DNA of 64,000 nt from JACZST01 sp964195155. Its GTDB lineage: Bacteria > Actinomycetota > Acidimicrobiia > Spongiisociales > UBA5794. The stretch's first letter is position 1. Every line of letters starts with the position of its first letter. Under the pieces are notes generated by a model. That model did no database searches. It was not told the origin of the DNA and was given only the letters and a program-made list of their open reading frames with translations. This document shows, in pieces, positions 51,670 to 60,840 of the stretch. The position numbers and the translations under genes are program-made. Location of the stretch: NCBI GenBank assembly GCA_964195155.1, contig CAXMOP010000115.1, forward strand, positions 1 to 64,000, in the 5' to 3' direction.

Positions 51670-52271
51670 CACAAAAGAAGACGTTTTCGATCAAGACCCT
51701 GCTGATCGCAACCGGAGGCGTGCTGATCGTCGCACTGCTGGTGGGCGCCGTCCTGTTCGGCGGCAGCACCGAGCAGACCGGCTCCCCCGAGGTGTCGGGA
51801 ATCCTGCCCCCCATGCCGGCCAGCGTTCGCGCCGACCAGACGGCGACGGGCAGCGAAGCCCCGACCGTGGTGGGCGCCGACTTCGACGGCAACGAGGTCT
51901 CGATCCAGAACGACGGGCGACCGAAAGCCATCGTGTTCCTGGCACATTGGTGCCCGCACTGCCAGGCCGAGGTCCCCTCGGTGCAGGCGTGGCTCGACGC
52001 CACCGGCGGGGTCGAGGGCGTCGACATGTATTCGGTGGCCACCGCAGTCAACTCGAGCCGGGGAAACTACCCGCCATCGGACTGGCTGAGCAACGAAGGC
52101 TGGTCGGTCCCGGTGATCCGCGACGACGCCAACAGCTCCGTCCTGGTCGCCCATGGCAACGGCGGGTTCCCGTTCTGGGTGTTCACCAACTCCGACGGCA
52201 CGGTTGCGCTGCGGATTGCCGGCGAGCTCCCCATCGCGGACCTGGAACAGATCATGGGAGGGCTCACCTAA
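51666..52271 (+). CDS. Membrane-anchored thioredoxin-fold thiol oxidase (BdbD/TlpA-like)
   Basis: A 201-aa protein with an N-terminal anchor at about residues 11-32 and an extracytoplasmic thioredoxin fold. The redox motif is C96-PH-C99 in LAHWCPHCQAEVP and the cis-proline is in GGFPFWVF. The CPHC motif is typical of strong disulfide-forming oxidases such as DsbA. Together with the upstream DsbB-like protein it forms a complete exported-protein disulfide pathway. Confidence 0.9.
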   Translation: MTQKKTFSIKTLLIATGGVLIVALLVGAVLFGGSTEQTGSPEVSGILPPMPASVRADQTATGSEAPTVVGADFDGNEVSIQNDGRPKAIVFLAHWCPHCQAEVPSVQAWLDATGGVEGVDMYSVATAVNSSRGNYPPSDWLSNEGWSVPVIRDDANSSVLVAHGNGGFPFWVFTNSDGTVALRIAGELPIADLEQIMGGLT

Positions 52272-52280
52272 GTCCAGGGT

Positions 52281-52317
52281 CCGAACTCCCGACTCTCGAC
52301 TCTCATTAGGCTCTCGC
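52281..52317. repeat. Short heptamer-like array GACTCTC / AACTCCC
   Basis: About four imperfect units lie between the thioredoxin-like gene and the oxidoreductase gene. They match the class seen at 32698. Confidence 0.65.
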
Positions 52318-52320
52318 TCC

Positions 52321-53253
52321 ATGGAACTTGGATTGATGGTCGAACCGCAGGTCGGCGGCTCATATCAGCGATTGCTTGAACTGGCCCGTTGGTCCGAGGA
52401 ACAGGGACTCGACGCCTTCGCCCGCTCGGATCACTACCTCAACGGCGAGGAGTCGGCGCCGGCAACGGATTCGTTGACCTCCTTTGGCGGGCTGGCGAGG
52501 GAGACCGAGCGGATCCAGCTGGTCAGCCTGGTGTCGCCGCTCACCTTCCGTCACCCGGCGGTGCTTGCCAAGACCGCAGCCACGCTCGATGAGATGTCCG
52601 GCGGCCGGTTCGCCCTCGGCATCGGCACCGGCTGGATGGAGTCCGAGCACGAGGCATTCGGCATCGAGCTGTTCACCCTCCGGGAAGGCTTCTCGAGACT
52701 CTTCGAGACGCTCAGCTATGTCCGTTCCGCCTTCTCCGGAACCGAGGGGTTCAGCGGCCGCCACTACCACCTCGCTGCCGGATTCGAAGTGCTCCCCCGC
52801 CCCGCAGACGTGCCGATCGTGGTCGGCGGGTCCGGGATGAAGAAGACACCGACCATGGCGGGCCGCTTCGCCAACGAGTACAACATGTTCGTCAGCAACA
52901 CCGACACGATCGAACAGCGGCTCGAGGTCATGCGTGCCGCCGCCGAGGCCGCCGGCCGCAAGCCGCAGGACATCCGGATCAGCGTGTCGTCGCCCGCAAT
53001 GATCGCAGACACCGAGGACGGCTACCGGGCGTTGCTCGAGAAGCGCGGCGCCAAGCGCGACATGACTGCAGACGAATACGAGGCCTTCCTGGCCGAAAAG
53101 AACATTCCTCGCGGGACCCTGGATACGGTCGCCGACGCCGTCGATGTATTGGCCGGTGTTGGAGTTTCCCGCTTTTATCTGCAGGAAATCACCGCCCTCG
53201 ACAAGATCGACACCGGCCGAATCGGATCGATCTTTAATGCACTACGCGGATAG
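52321..53253 (+). CDS. Luciferase-like (LLM class), probably F420-dependent oxidoreductase
   Basis: A 310-aa TIM-barrel oxidoreductase of the bacterial luciferase superfamily. ELGLMVEPQVGGSYQRLLEL, the FARSDHY motif, LVSPLTFRHPAVLAKTAATL, GGRFALGIGTGWMESEHEAF and VVGGSGMKKTPTMAGRFANE are typical of actinobacterial LLM-class F420-dependent enzymes. The F420 genes cofD and cofE in this window make F420 use likely, but the hydride acceptor is unknown. ATG at 52321 is chosen because the protein aligns from MELGLM. Confidence 0.86.
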   Translation: MELGLMVEPQVGGSYQRLLELARWSEEQGLDAFARSDHYLNGEESAPATDSLTSFGGLARETERIQLVSLVSPLTFRHPAVLAKTAATLDEMSGGRFALGIGTGWMESEHEAFGIELFTLREGFSRLFETLSYVRSAFSGTEGFSGRHYHLAAGFEVLPRPADVPIVVGGSGMKKTPTMAGRFANEYNMFVSNTDTIEQRLEVMRAAAEAAGRKPQDIRISVSSPAMIADTEDGYRALLEKRGAKRDMTADEYEAFLAEKNIPRGTLDTVADAVDVLAGVGVSRFYLQEITALDKIDTGRIGSIFNALRG

Positions 53254-53299
53254 GGGAAAACCTGCCGGGTACGGCCTGCGAAGGCTCTAACCTCGGCGT

Positions 53300-54052
53300 G
53301 TGACCGACCTGCTCGTCGTCGACGACCTCCATGCCGCCGCCGAAGGCACCGAGATCCTCAAGGGCATCAACCTCACCGTCGCCCCCGGGGAGACCCACGC
53401 CATCATGGGGCCGAACGGGTCGGGAAAGTCGACGCTGGCCAATGTGCTGCTCGGCCACCCCGGCTACCTGGTCACCAAGGGCACGGTCACCTACAAAGGC
53501 GTGGACATCACCCGCATGACCCCGGAAAAGCGGGGCAAGGCCGGCATGTTCCTCGGCTTTCAATACCCACAAGAGATCCCCGGGGTCTCGGTGGTGAACT
53601 TCCTGCGCACGGCACTGTCCAACCGCACCGGTACCGACCTCACCGTGCTCGAGCTGCGCCTCAAGGTCATGGATGCTCTGCAGGACCTCGACATGGATCC
53701 GAGCTTTGCCGATCGCTATCTGAACGAAGGTTTCTCCGGCGGTGAGCGCAAACGCAACGAGATTCTCCAAATGGCGGTACTCGAGCCCGACCTCGCCATC
53801 CTCGACGAGACCGACTCCGGTCTCGACATCGACGCGCTGAAGATCGTCGCCGAGGGAATCGAGCGACTGCGAAACGACGAGCGCGGCATTGTCGTAATCA
53901 CGCATTACCAGCGCATGCTCGACTACATCACCCCCGACGTCGTCCATGTCATACTCGACGGCCGTATCGTCGAGGCGGGCGGACCCGACCTTGCGGACGC
54001 CATCGAAGACACCGGCTACGAGCGGTATCGCACCGAGGCGGCTGCGGGGTGA
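53300..54052 (+). CDS. sufC: SufC, Fe-S cluster assembly ATPase (copy 1)
   Basis: An ABC-type ATPase that powers the SufBCD scaffold. The 250-aa protein has Walker A GPNGSGKST at 37-45, the Q-loop LGFQYPQEIPG, the ABC signature EGFSGGERKRNE, Walker B DLAILDETDSGLDID and the switch histidine in VITHYQRML. The start is GTG. It overlaps sufS (GTGA), with sufU next. sufB and sufD are not beside it; a sufD-Rieske-sufC set is on the other strand at 62-64 kb. The two SufC proteins are clearly diverged. Confidence 0.94.
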   Translation: MTDLLVVDDLHAAAEGTEILKGINLTVAPGETHAIMGPNGSGKSTLANVLLGHPGYLVTKGTVTYKGVDITRMTPEKRGKAGMFLGFQYPQEIPGVSVVNFLRTALSNRTGTDLTVLELRLKVMDALQDLDMDPSFADRYLNEGFSGGERKRNEILQMAVLEPDLAILDETDSGLDIDALKIVAEGIERLRNDERGIVVITHYQRMLDYITPDVVHVILDGRIVEAGGPDLADAIEDTGYERYRTEAAAG

Positions 54053-55281
54053 ACGACCTCGCTCACCTCCGCGAAGACTTCCCGATCCTCGGCCGCGAGG
54101 TGAACGGCCATCCGCTGGTCTACCTGGACTCGGCTGCCACGACCCAGAAGCCGGTACAAGTGATCGACGCCGTCGACCACTTCTACCGGACATCGAACGC
54201 CAACGTCCACCGTGGCGCCTACGCCCTCTCCGAGGAAGCCACGCAGGCCTACGAGGGAGCACGGGCCAAGGTGGCGTCCTTCATCAACGCCGGCTCCAAG
54301 AACGAGGTCGTATTCACCAGGGGGACCACCTCCGGCCTCAACCAAATTGCCTACGGCTACGGCCTCAACGTGCTCAAACCCGGAGACAAGGTGCTGCTGA
54401 CGATCATGGAGCACCATTCGAACATCGTGCCCTGGCAGCTCGTTGCCAAACACACCGGGATCGAACTGGTGTACCTGACGCTGAACGACGATTTCGAGGT
54501 CGACCTCGATGGTCTCGAGGAAGTGCTCGACGACCGGGTGAAGATCATCACCGTCTCCGGGATGTCGAACGTCACCGGAGCGCTCGGCCCCGTCCGAGAG
54601 CTGGCCGATGCAGCCAAGAGCGTCGGGGCCCTGGTCGTGGTCGATGGTGCCCAGCTCGTGCCGCACCACCCCACCGACGTTGCCGAGCTCGGCGCCGACT
54701 TCCTGGTGTTTTCCGGGCACAAGATGCTCGGCCCCACCGGCATCGGGGCAATGTGGGGCAGGCCGGAGCGCCTGGAGGAGCTCGAGCCCACCGAGGGCGG
54801 CGGTGAGATGATCTCCGACGTCCAGCTCTACGAGTCGCGTTGGGCACCGGTGCCGCACAAGTTCGAGGCGGGAACACCACCCATCGCCCAGGCAGTCGGG
54901 CTCGGCGCCGCTGTCGAGTATCTCGAAAAGGTAGGGATGCCGGCGATCCGCGATCACGAGATCGAGATCACCCGCTACGCGCTCGACCGCCTCGCCGAGG
55001 TTCCCGATCTGACCGTCTATGGCCCTTCGGACACAACCAAACGCGGCGGTGCCGTCAGCTTCGAGCTCGCCGACATCCACGCCCACGACGTCGCAACCAT
55101 CCTCGACCAGTACGGCGTGGCGGTCCGTGCCGGGCATCATTGCGCAAAGCCGCTCATGCGCCACCTCGACGTGGCCGCCACCGCCCGTGCCTCGTTCTAT
55201 CTCTACAACAACAACGACGACGTCGACCGACTCATCGAGGCGCTCTATGAAGCCCGCAAAGTCTTCGGCCTCGACGACTGA
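54049..55281 (+). CDS. sufS: SufS cysteine desulfurase
   Basis: A pyridoxal-phosphate enzyme that takes sulfur from cysteine and passes it to SufU. The 410-aa protein has GTTSGLNQIA, the PLP-binding aspartate in VVDGAQLVPH, the Schiff-base lysine K225 in SGHKMLGPTG and the persulfide cysteine C365 in AGHHCAKPLM. This is a group II (SufS) desulfurase, since the cysteine loop is short. The GTG start overlaps the sufC stop. It is 30 bp before sufU. Confidence 0.95.
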   Translation: MNDLAHLREDFPILGREVNGHPLVYLDSAATTQKPVQVIDAVDHFYRTSNANVHRGAYALSEEATQAYEGARAKVASFINAGSKNEVVFTRGTTSGLNQIAYGYGLNVLKPGDKVLLTIMEHHSNIVPWQLVAKHTGIELVYLTLNDDFEVDLDGLEEVLDDRVKIITVSGMSNVTGALGPVRELADAAKSVGALVVVDGAQLVPHHPTDVAELGADFLVFSGHKMLGPTGIGAMWGRPERLEELEPTEGGGEMISDVQLYESRWAPVPHKFEAGTPPIAQAVGLGAAVEYLEKVGMPAIRDHEIEITRYALDRLAEVPDLTVYGPSDTTKRGGAVSFELADIHAHDVATILDQYGVAVRAGHHCAKPLMRHLDVAATARASFYLYNNNDDVDRLIEALYEARKVFGLDD

Positions 55282-55311
55282 CCAAACCGGGCGGGGCGGT
55301 ATCGTTTTGCC

Positions 55312-55767
55312 ATGAGCAATCTCGAAGAGCTGTACCGCCAGGTCATTCTCGACCACTACCGCAACCCACGGCGCCGGGGAAAGCTGACCGGGCCGCACGT
55401 CCATGCCGAGGGGCTCAATCCGTCGTGCGGCGACGAGTTCTTCCTCGATCTGCTCATCGAAGACGGCGTGATCACCGATATGGCGATCGATGGCCAGGGG
55501 TGCTCCATCTCGCAGGCTTCGGGTTCGATGATGACCGACGCCATTGTCGGCAAGAGCGTCGAGGACGTCCGGATCGTGTCCGGCCAGTTCAAGCTGATGA
55601 TGGGGATCGACGAGGGTGACGACCCGCTCGACCATGAGCGCCCCGGAGCCGTGCTCGGCGATCTCGAGGCATTGCAGGGGGTCCGAAAGTTTCCGGTGCG
55701 CATCAAGTGTGCGGATCTGCCCTGGACGACGCTGGCCGACGCCCTTGATCATGCAGAGGATGAGTAG
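55312..55767 (+). CDS. sufU: SufU, sulfur-transfer protein of the SUF system
   Basis: A 151-aa IscU-fold protein of the Gram-positive SufU type. Three zinc/sulfur cysteines are present: C39 in NPSCGDEF, C64 in GQGCSISQAS and C133 in IKCADLPW. SufU accepts persulfide sulfur from SufS. Its position directly after sufS is standard. The next gene, nicotinamidase, starts 9 bp later and may be read through from this operon. Confidence 0.95.
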   Translation: MSNLEELYRQVILDHYRNPRRRGKLTGPHVHAEGLNPSCGDEFFLDLLIEDGVITDMAIDGQGCSISQASGSMMTDAIVGKSVEDVRIVSGQFKLMMGIDEGDDPLDHERPGAVLGDLEALQGVRKFPVRIKCADLPWTTLADALDHAEDE

Positions 55768-55776
55768 CCTGAAACC

Positions 55777-56358
55777 GTGGAGTACTCACCAACCACCGCT
55801 CTCATCGTGGTGGATGTGCAGAACGACTTCGCCGACCCGGAGGGATCGCTGTACGTAACGGGTGGTGAAGAAACGCTCCCATTCATCAATGCCAACATCG
55901 GGGCAGCCCGCGATGCTGGCTCGGTCATCGTCCGCACCCAGGATTGGCACCCCGAGCACACCCCACACTTCGCCGAAGATGGCGGTATCTGGCCCCACCA
56001 TTGTGTCGCTGGAACCTGGGGGGCTGAATTCCATCCAGAGCTCGCGGGCGAAGGACCGGTTGTTCAGAAAGGCACGAGCGGCGAAGACGGCTACTCCGGT
56101 TTCACCGTCCGCGATCCCGAGACCGGCGAGGAGAGCCCGACCGGGCTCGAGCAACTCCTTCGTGACCGGGACGTGACCAGGGTCGCCGTACTCGGCCTCG
56201 CCACCGATTACTGCGTATTGGACACCGCGGTCGACTCCGCAAGGCTCGGCTTCGAGACCACGCTGCTGGCCGACGGCACCAAGCCGGTCAACGTCGAGCC
56301 CGGCGACGGAGCCAGAGCCATTGCCGAGATGGTGGCCTGCGGCGTGAACGTCGAGTAG
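55777..56358 (+). CDS. pncA: Nicotinamidase
   Basis: Turns nicotinamide into nicotinate for NAD salvage; the nicotinate phosphoribosyltransferase encoded at 57848 would use the product. The 193-aa isochorismatase-fold protein has the catalytic triad D13 (VDVQNDF), K98 (QKGTSGEDGYSGF) and C146 (ATDYCVLDTA), and metal ligands in TQDWHPEHTPHF. The start is GTG at 55777. Confidence 0.93.
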   Translation: MEYSPTTALIVVDVQNDFADPEGSLYVTGGEETLPFINANIGAARDAGSVIVRTQDWHPEHTPHFAEDGGIWPHHCVAGTWGAEFHPELAGEGPVVQKGTSGEDGYSGFTVRDPETGEESPTGLEQLLRDRDVTRVAVLGLATDYCVLDTAVDSARLGFETTLLADGTKPVNVEPGDGARAIAEMVACGVNVE

Positions 56359-56361
56359 CGG

Positions 56362-57027
56362 TTACCCGGTCTCCCAATCGCCGGCGCCGAGCGGCGGCTC
56401 GTCCGTTGCTCTGATGAGGACGGAACCTTCGGCATCGACGAAGTCGCCGTCGACCCAGATCCCGGCCCCGACCGCGACGCCGGAACGGGCATGGCCGCTG
56501 CTCCCCCACTCGACGTAGCTGACGATCGAGCTCGTGCTGCCGAAGTTGGAGTCGCGGTACAGGCCAATTTCCCCGCCGGACGCGCTGAGCGATCCAAAGC
56601 GGCCGCCGGCGTCGATCACGGGACCGTCAACGTCGAGGCCGACCACGGTGGTAGTGGTCACGTACACGGTCTCGCCGGGCGCCAGCTCCTGGGAGGGCAT
56701 CCCGAAGTATGAGGGGCGCTGGCAGAGCTGCCACCGCTCGAGGTTGCCGGTTTCGCTGCCAATGTTGGTGATCGCGACGTAGCCCTGGTCGCCGAACACG
56801 ACCTCGGTCACGGCGAAGACGGCGCCCTCGCCGGCGGCAGCAGTTGTCGTGGTTTCCGCCGTAGCGGTCGTCGTGGTTTCGTCGGCGGCTGTGGTCGTCG
56901 TCTCCTCTGCCGCAGTCGTGGTCGTCGCCGCGGCGGCGGCAGCGGCCGTGGTCGTGGTGTCATCGCCGCTAGCTCCGCATGCTGCGGCAACAAGAGCAAG
57001 GACGATGAGCAACATCAGCTTCTTCAT
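56362..57027 (-). CDS. Lipoprotein with lamin-tail-like domain
   Basis: A 221-aa exported lipoprotein. The signal peptide ends in the lipobox VAAAC with C17 as the lipidated residue. A Thr/Ala/Glu low-complexity linker of about 60 residues (TTTTAAEE-type repeats) follows. The C-terminal 130 residues resemble a lamin tail domain (FAVTEVVFGDQGYVAITNIG, ASGGEIGLYRDSNFG, WGSSGHA). The linker is encoded by a near-tandem DNA repeat and may vary in length. ATG at 57027 follows GGAG. It converges with pncA, the stops being 3 bp apart. Confidence 0.82.
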   Translation of the reverse strand: MKKLMLLIVLALVAAACGASGDDTTTTAAAAAAATTTTAAEETTTTAADETTTTATAETTTTAAAGEGAVFAVTEVVFGDQGYVAITNIGSETGNLERWQLCQRPSYFGMPSQELAPGETVYVTTTTVVGLDVDGPVIDAGGRFGSLSASGGEIGLYRDSNFGSTSSIVSYVEWGSSGHARSGVAVGAGIWVDGDFVDAEGSVLIRATDEPPLGAGDWETG

Positions 57028-57163
57028 CGGGGAACACTCCTGGGATCGGGTAGCCGATTGTATTTCACCCGAGAGCTGTCGCTGACGGCACGGCACCGCT
57101 TAATGAAGCTTTAATCAAGCGCGGACTCGCGACTCGCGACTCGCGACTCAGTACGCTCGCAAC
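57028..57163. promoter_or_regulatory. Divergent spacer with AT-rich imperfect palindrome and heptamer array
   Basis: At 57098-57120, GCTTAATGAAG and CTTTAATCAAGC form an imperfect palindrome centred on AAGCTT, a possible operator 70 bp upstream of the lipoprotein gene. A TACAAT -10-like box for the lipoprotein gene is near 57057-57062. Four GCGACTC-type units fill 57121-57151 before the HAD gene. Confidence 0.6.
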
Positions 57164-57859
57164 ATGCGCGGCATCGTGTTCGATTTGTTCCACACACTGG
57201 TTGACCCCGAGGATTTTCGGCCGCGGGAGTCGTGGCGACTGCGTCACGTTGCCGAGACCATCGATGCCAACGGACGGGACCTGGTCATGTTCTGGAAGGA
57301 CACCTACTTCGAGCGAACCACCAGCCCGGTGTCCGGTACCGCGCTGGTCCTGCGCTACGCCGCCGACAACGGGATCGACCTCTCCGAGTCACAGGTCGCT
57401 GACATCACCGACCACCTCGGCGACTACCAGGACATCGCTCTCGACCGGCCTCGCCCCGATGTGCTCGAGGCAGTGGCATCGATGGCCGGCGCTCATGAGC
57501 TTGCGCTGCTATCCAACTGCTACCTCGAAGAGGTTGCGGCCTGGCCGCGATCACCACTGGCGCCACACTTTGTCGGCGCCGCGTTCTCCTATGCGATTGG
57601 GTTCAGGAAGCCCGACCACAGCGCATACCTGGCGGCCACTAGATTGCTGGGCGTGGAGCCCGGGGAATGTGCCTTCGTCGGTAACGGCGGCAGCAACGAG
57701 CTCAGCGGCGCAAAAAGCGCCGGATTCGGGCTCGTCGTCCACCAGAACCAGTTCAACCAAAGCGACGGTCTCGTCACGGCGGAAGAACAACAACGCCGGG
57801 CGGCAGAAGCCGACGCACAGATCACGGCCCTTGGGGAGCTCGAACCACTACTCGGCTGA
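57164..57859 (+). CDS. HAD-superfamily hydrolase
   Basis: A 231-aa phosphatase-like protein. Motif I is FDLFHTLVD, with the nucleophile Asp but His in place of the usual second Asp, as in some dehalogenase-like HADs. Motif II is LLSNCY, motif III is GFRKPDHSAY and motif IV is FVGNGGSNELSGAKSAGF. Without the second Asp a phosphotransfer general acid is missing, so a phosphatase role is doubtful. It converges with the nicotinate phosphoribosyltransferase gene and overlaps it by 12 bp. Confidence 0.85.
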   Translation: MRGIVFDLFHTLVDPEDFRPRESWRLRHVAETIDANGRDLVMFWKDTYFERTTSPVSGTALVLRYAADNGIDLSESQVADITDHLGDYQDIALDRPRPDVLEAVASMAGAHELALLSNCYLEEVAAWPRSPLAPHFVGAAFSYAIGFRKPDHSAYLAATRLLGVEPGECAFVGNGGSNELSGAKSAGFGLVVHQNQFNQSDGLVTAEEQQRRAAEADAQITALGELEPLLG

Positions 57860-59404
57860 GAGCGATCCCGCCCGCGCCTCCACCACCAGTTCGCGCTGCA
57901 GGTCCTTGACCGTCGAGGTCAGCGACACGTGGTACACGTGGGGGTTCACCAGCCGCTTCACCCCGGGATCGAGCCGGTCCAGATCGGCCATTCGCCACGC
58001 CCGCATCGCATCGAGGGACGGGGAGCCGTCGAGTCGTACACCCTTGTCGTAGACCGGGACCAGCAGCTCCTCGACCGAGGCGACGTCCTCGAGCCGGCGC
58101 ACGATGCCCTCCCGGTGCGGGTGGTACAGGTCGATCTCGCCGATTCTCGACAGGTCCTCGTCCCCGGCCGACACCACATCGGCGCTCGCCATCCCCCGCG
58201 AGTCGTACACCCGCCACACCCGCTTCTCTCCGGGAATCGGCATCTTCTCCGGGGTGTCGGAGATCTTGATCGCCGGGGTCCACATTCCATCCTCGTCGAT
58301 GGCGACCAGCTTGAAGACGCCCCCGAGGGCGGAGTACCCGTGTGAGGTGATCAGCCGGGTCCCGACCCCGTAGACCAGCCTGGCAAGCACCGAGTCGGCA
58401 TCGACGCCGTAGCGGGGGGACTCTTCGGCAATCTGCGCTCGGATCTGCCACATCGCAAGCTCGTCGAGCTCGGAGGACAAGACAATGCCGGCCTCGGGGA
58501 AGCCCGCTTCGTCGAGCATCGCCGCTGCCCGTACTGCGAGGTGGGCGAGGTCGCCGGAGTCGAGACGGATCCCCATCGGCTCGTGCCCGGCCGCTCGCAG
58601 CTCGTGAAAGACCGTGATCGCATTGGGGATGCCGCTGCGAAGCGTGTCGATCGTGTCGACGAGCAGGACGGTCTCATCCGGATACACCTCGGCATAGGCC
58701 CGGAAGGCCCCCAACTCGCCTTCGCCGAGCGCCATGAACAGTTGCACGAGCGAGTGGGCATGGGTTCCCGCGGGCTGCGTTTCGAGGTAGTGCGCCATGC
58801 CGACGTTGCTCGTCGTGTCGGCACCCCCGATCAGCGCGGCGCGGCCGCCGGCGTTGGCGCCGATGTCCGGTCCGCGCCTGAGACCAAATTCCAGCACGGG
58901 GCTTCCCTGTGCCGATTCGGTGACGCGGGAGGCCTTGGTCGCCACCAGGGTCTGATAGTTGAGGTGGTTGAGCAGGGAGGTTTCCAGGATCTGCGCAACT
59001 CCGAGGGGGCCGTCGACGACGGCGATGGGGGCGTGGGCGTGCACGACGCGACCTTCGGGGACGGCTCGGATCGACACCGACGTGAAGTCCGCGGTCTCCT
59101 TCAGCCAGGCCAGGAAGCCCTCGTCGAACCTGGGCTTGCCGGTGATGTCCACCTGGCCGCGAAGCAGTGCCAGATCCTCGTCACTGATCCGCGTCCTCTC
59201 AATCCGGTCGAGGAGCCATCCGAGGCCGGCGGTCACCGCATAGCCGGCCTGATGGCGTCCGTAGTCCGGGTAGCTGCGGAAGAAATAGTCGAACAGCGCC
59301 CGCCGCTCGTGCAGGCCTTGCTTCCAGTACACCTGGGCCATCGTCAGCTGGTACTGGTCGGTGAACAAGAACCCCTCGGTCAGGTCGCGGCGATCCGAAG
59401 CCAT
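57848..59404 (-). CDS. pncB: Nicotinate phosphoribosyltransferase
   Basis: Makes nicotinate mononucleotide from nicotinate and PRPP, completing the salvage route begun by pncA. The 518-aa protein has FTDQYQLTMAQVYWKQGLHE, EFGLRRGPDIGANAGGRAAL, GMAHYLETQPAGTHAHS and the phosphate-binding GIRLDSGDLAHLA. It is longer than E. coli PncB, closer to the Gram-positive form. ATG at 59404 is about 10 residues before the conserved FTDQYQL. Confidence 0.93.
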   Translation of the reverse strand: MASDRRDLTEGFLFTDQYQLTMAQVYWKQGLHERRALFDYFFRSYPDYGRHQAGYAVTAGLGWLLDRIERTRISDEDLALLRGQVDITGKPRFDEGFLAWLKETADFTSVSIRAVPEGRVVHAHAPIAVVDGPLGVAQILETSLLNHLNYQTLVATKASRVTESAQGSPVLEFGLRRGPDIGANAGGRAALIGGADTTSNVGMAHYLETQPAGTHAHSLVQLFMALGEGELGAFRAYAEVYPDETVLLVDTIDTLRSGIPNAITVFHELRAAGHEPMGIRLDSGDLAHLAVRAAAMLDEAGFPEAGIVLSSELDELAMWQIRAQIAEESPRYGVDADSVLARLVYGVGTRLITSHGYSALGGVFKLVAIDEDGMWTPAIKISDTPEKMPIPGEKRVWRVYDSRGMASADVVSAGDEDLSRIGEIDLYHPHREGIVRRLEDVASVEELLVPVYDKGVRLDGSPSLDAMRAWRMADLDRLDPGVKRLVNPHVYHVSLTSTVKDLQRELVVEARAGSLSAE

Positions 59405-59413
59405 TGGTTCACG

Positions 59414-60802
59414 TTACCCGGGCGTCCCACCCTCCGTCATCGGGCGCACGTCGAGGGCGGCATCGAGTTCGCTCTCGGGAAGGACTTCGAGCTCGAGGGC
59501 AACTTCCCGTACGCCACGTCCCTCGTTGAAAGCTTTCTTGACGACCTCGGCCGCCTTGTCGTACCCGATGTGGGGGACGAGCGCGGTCCCGACGATGGCG
59601 TTCTGATCGAGGAGCCATGCCGCTCGATCCTCGTTGGCCGTGATCTCGCCAATGCACTTTTCGTTCAGGACGCCGGCGCCCGCCGCCAACAGCTCGATGG
59701 ATTCCAGAAGCGCATGGGCCATGACCGGCATCATCACGTTCAGCTCGAAATTGCCGTTGGCGCCACCCCAGGTGATCGTCGTGTCGTTCCCGATCACCCG
59801 GGTGGCCACCATCATCACCGCTTCGGGGATCACCGGGTTCACCTTGCCGGGCATGATCGAGGAACCCGGTTGCAGAGCCGGCAGCGTGATCTCCCCGATG
59901 GCATTCCTGGGCCCGGATGCGAGCCAGCGCAGATCGTTCGAGATCTTGAACAATGACGTCGCCACCGTCTTCATCGCGCCGGACGCATTGACGTAGGCGT
60001 CCTTGGACGCCTGGGCCTCGAAATGGTTGTCCGCCTCGCGAAAGGTGTACCCGGATTGGCGATTGATGATGTCGATCGCTCCGGCAGCGAAGCCGGCGGA
60101 TGCGTTGATGCCCGTGCCCACCGCGGTACCGCCAAGAGCAAGATCGAACAGCTCGGTCTCGACCCGCTCGACTCGCTCGATACCCTTGGCCACCTGAGCG
60201 GCATACCCGGAGAATTCCTGCCCGAGCCGGATCGGAGTTGCGTCCTGGAGATGGGTACGCCCCGACTTGAGCACGTCGTCGAATTCGACGGCCTTGGCGT
60301 CGAGGCCGCTGTGCAGCTCACCGAGGGCGGGGAGCAACGCTTCCTCGATGGCCGCAACGGCTGCCACATGCATCGCGGTAGGGATGACGTCGTTCGACGA
60401 CTGGCTTGCGTTCACCTCATCGTTTGGGTGCACCAGCTTCGAGCCGCGGTCGCCGCCGAGGATCTCCGACGCCCGGTTGGCCAGGACCTCGTTGGCGTTC
60501 ATGTTCGTCGAGGTGCCCGATCCGGTCTGGAAGACATCGACCACGAACTGATCGTCGAACTTGCCGGCCATCATCTCTCCGGCTGCGGTCACGATGGCGT
60601 CTGCCTTGTCAGCTTCGATGACGCCGAGGGAGCGGTTCATCTCCGCTGCTGCGCTCTTGATCAAGCCAAGCGCCCAGATGAGGCGACGGCCGAAACGCAG
60701 GTCCGAGATCGGGAAGTTCTCGACGGCCCGCTGGGTGCTAGCGCCGTAGTAGGCGTCGTCCGGGACCGCGATCTCGCCCATGGAATCACGTTCGATCCGC
60801 AT
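59414..60802 (-). CDS. fumC: Fumarate hydratase, class II
   Basis: Hydrates fumarate to malate in the citric acid cycle. The 462-aa protein has the N-terminal MGEIAVPDDAYYGASTQRAV, QTGSGTSTNMNANEVLANRA, THLQDATPIRLGQEFSGYA and the superfamily signature GSSIMPGKVNPV. ATG at 60802 follows GGGGAG. It lies 9 bp upstream of pncB on the same strand. Confidence 0.95.
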   Translation of the reverse strand: MRIERDSMGEIAVPDDAYYGASTQRAVENFPISDLRFGRRLIWALGLIKSAAAEMNRSLGVIEADKADAIVTAAGEMMAGKFDDQFVVDVFQTGSGTSTNMNANEVLANRASEILGGDRGSKLVHPNDEVNASQSSNDVIPTAMHVAAVAAIEEALLPALGELHSGLDAKAVEFDDVLKSGRTHLQDATPIRLGQEFSGYAAQVAKGIERVERVETELFDLALGGTAVGTGINASAGFAAGAIDIINRQSGYTFREADNHFEAQASKDAYVNASGAMKTVATSLFKISNDLRWLASGPRNAIGEITLPALQPGSSIMPGKVNPVIPEAVMMVATRVIGNDTTITWGGANGNFELNVMMPVMAHALLESIELLAAGAGVLNEKCIGEITANEDRAAWLLDQNAIVGTALVPHIGYDKAAEVVKKAFNEGRGVREVALELEVLPESELDAALDVRPMTEGGTPG

Positions 60803-60840
60803 CGCTCCCCAGGATACAGGCACGACCGGCCTCGTCGGCG

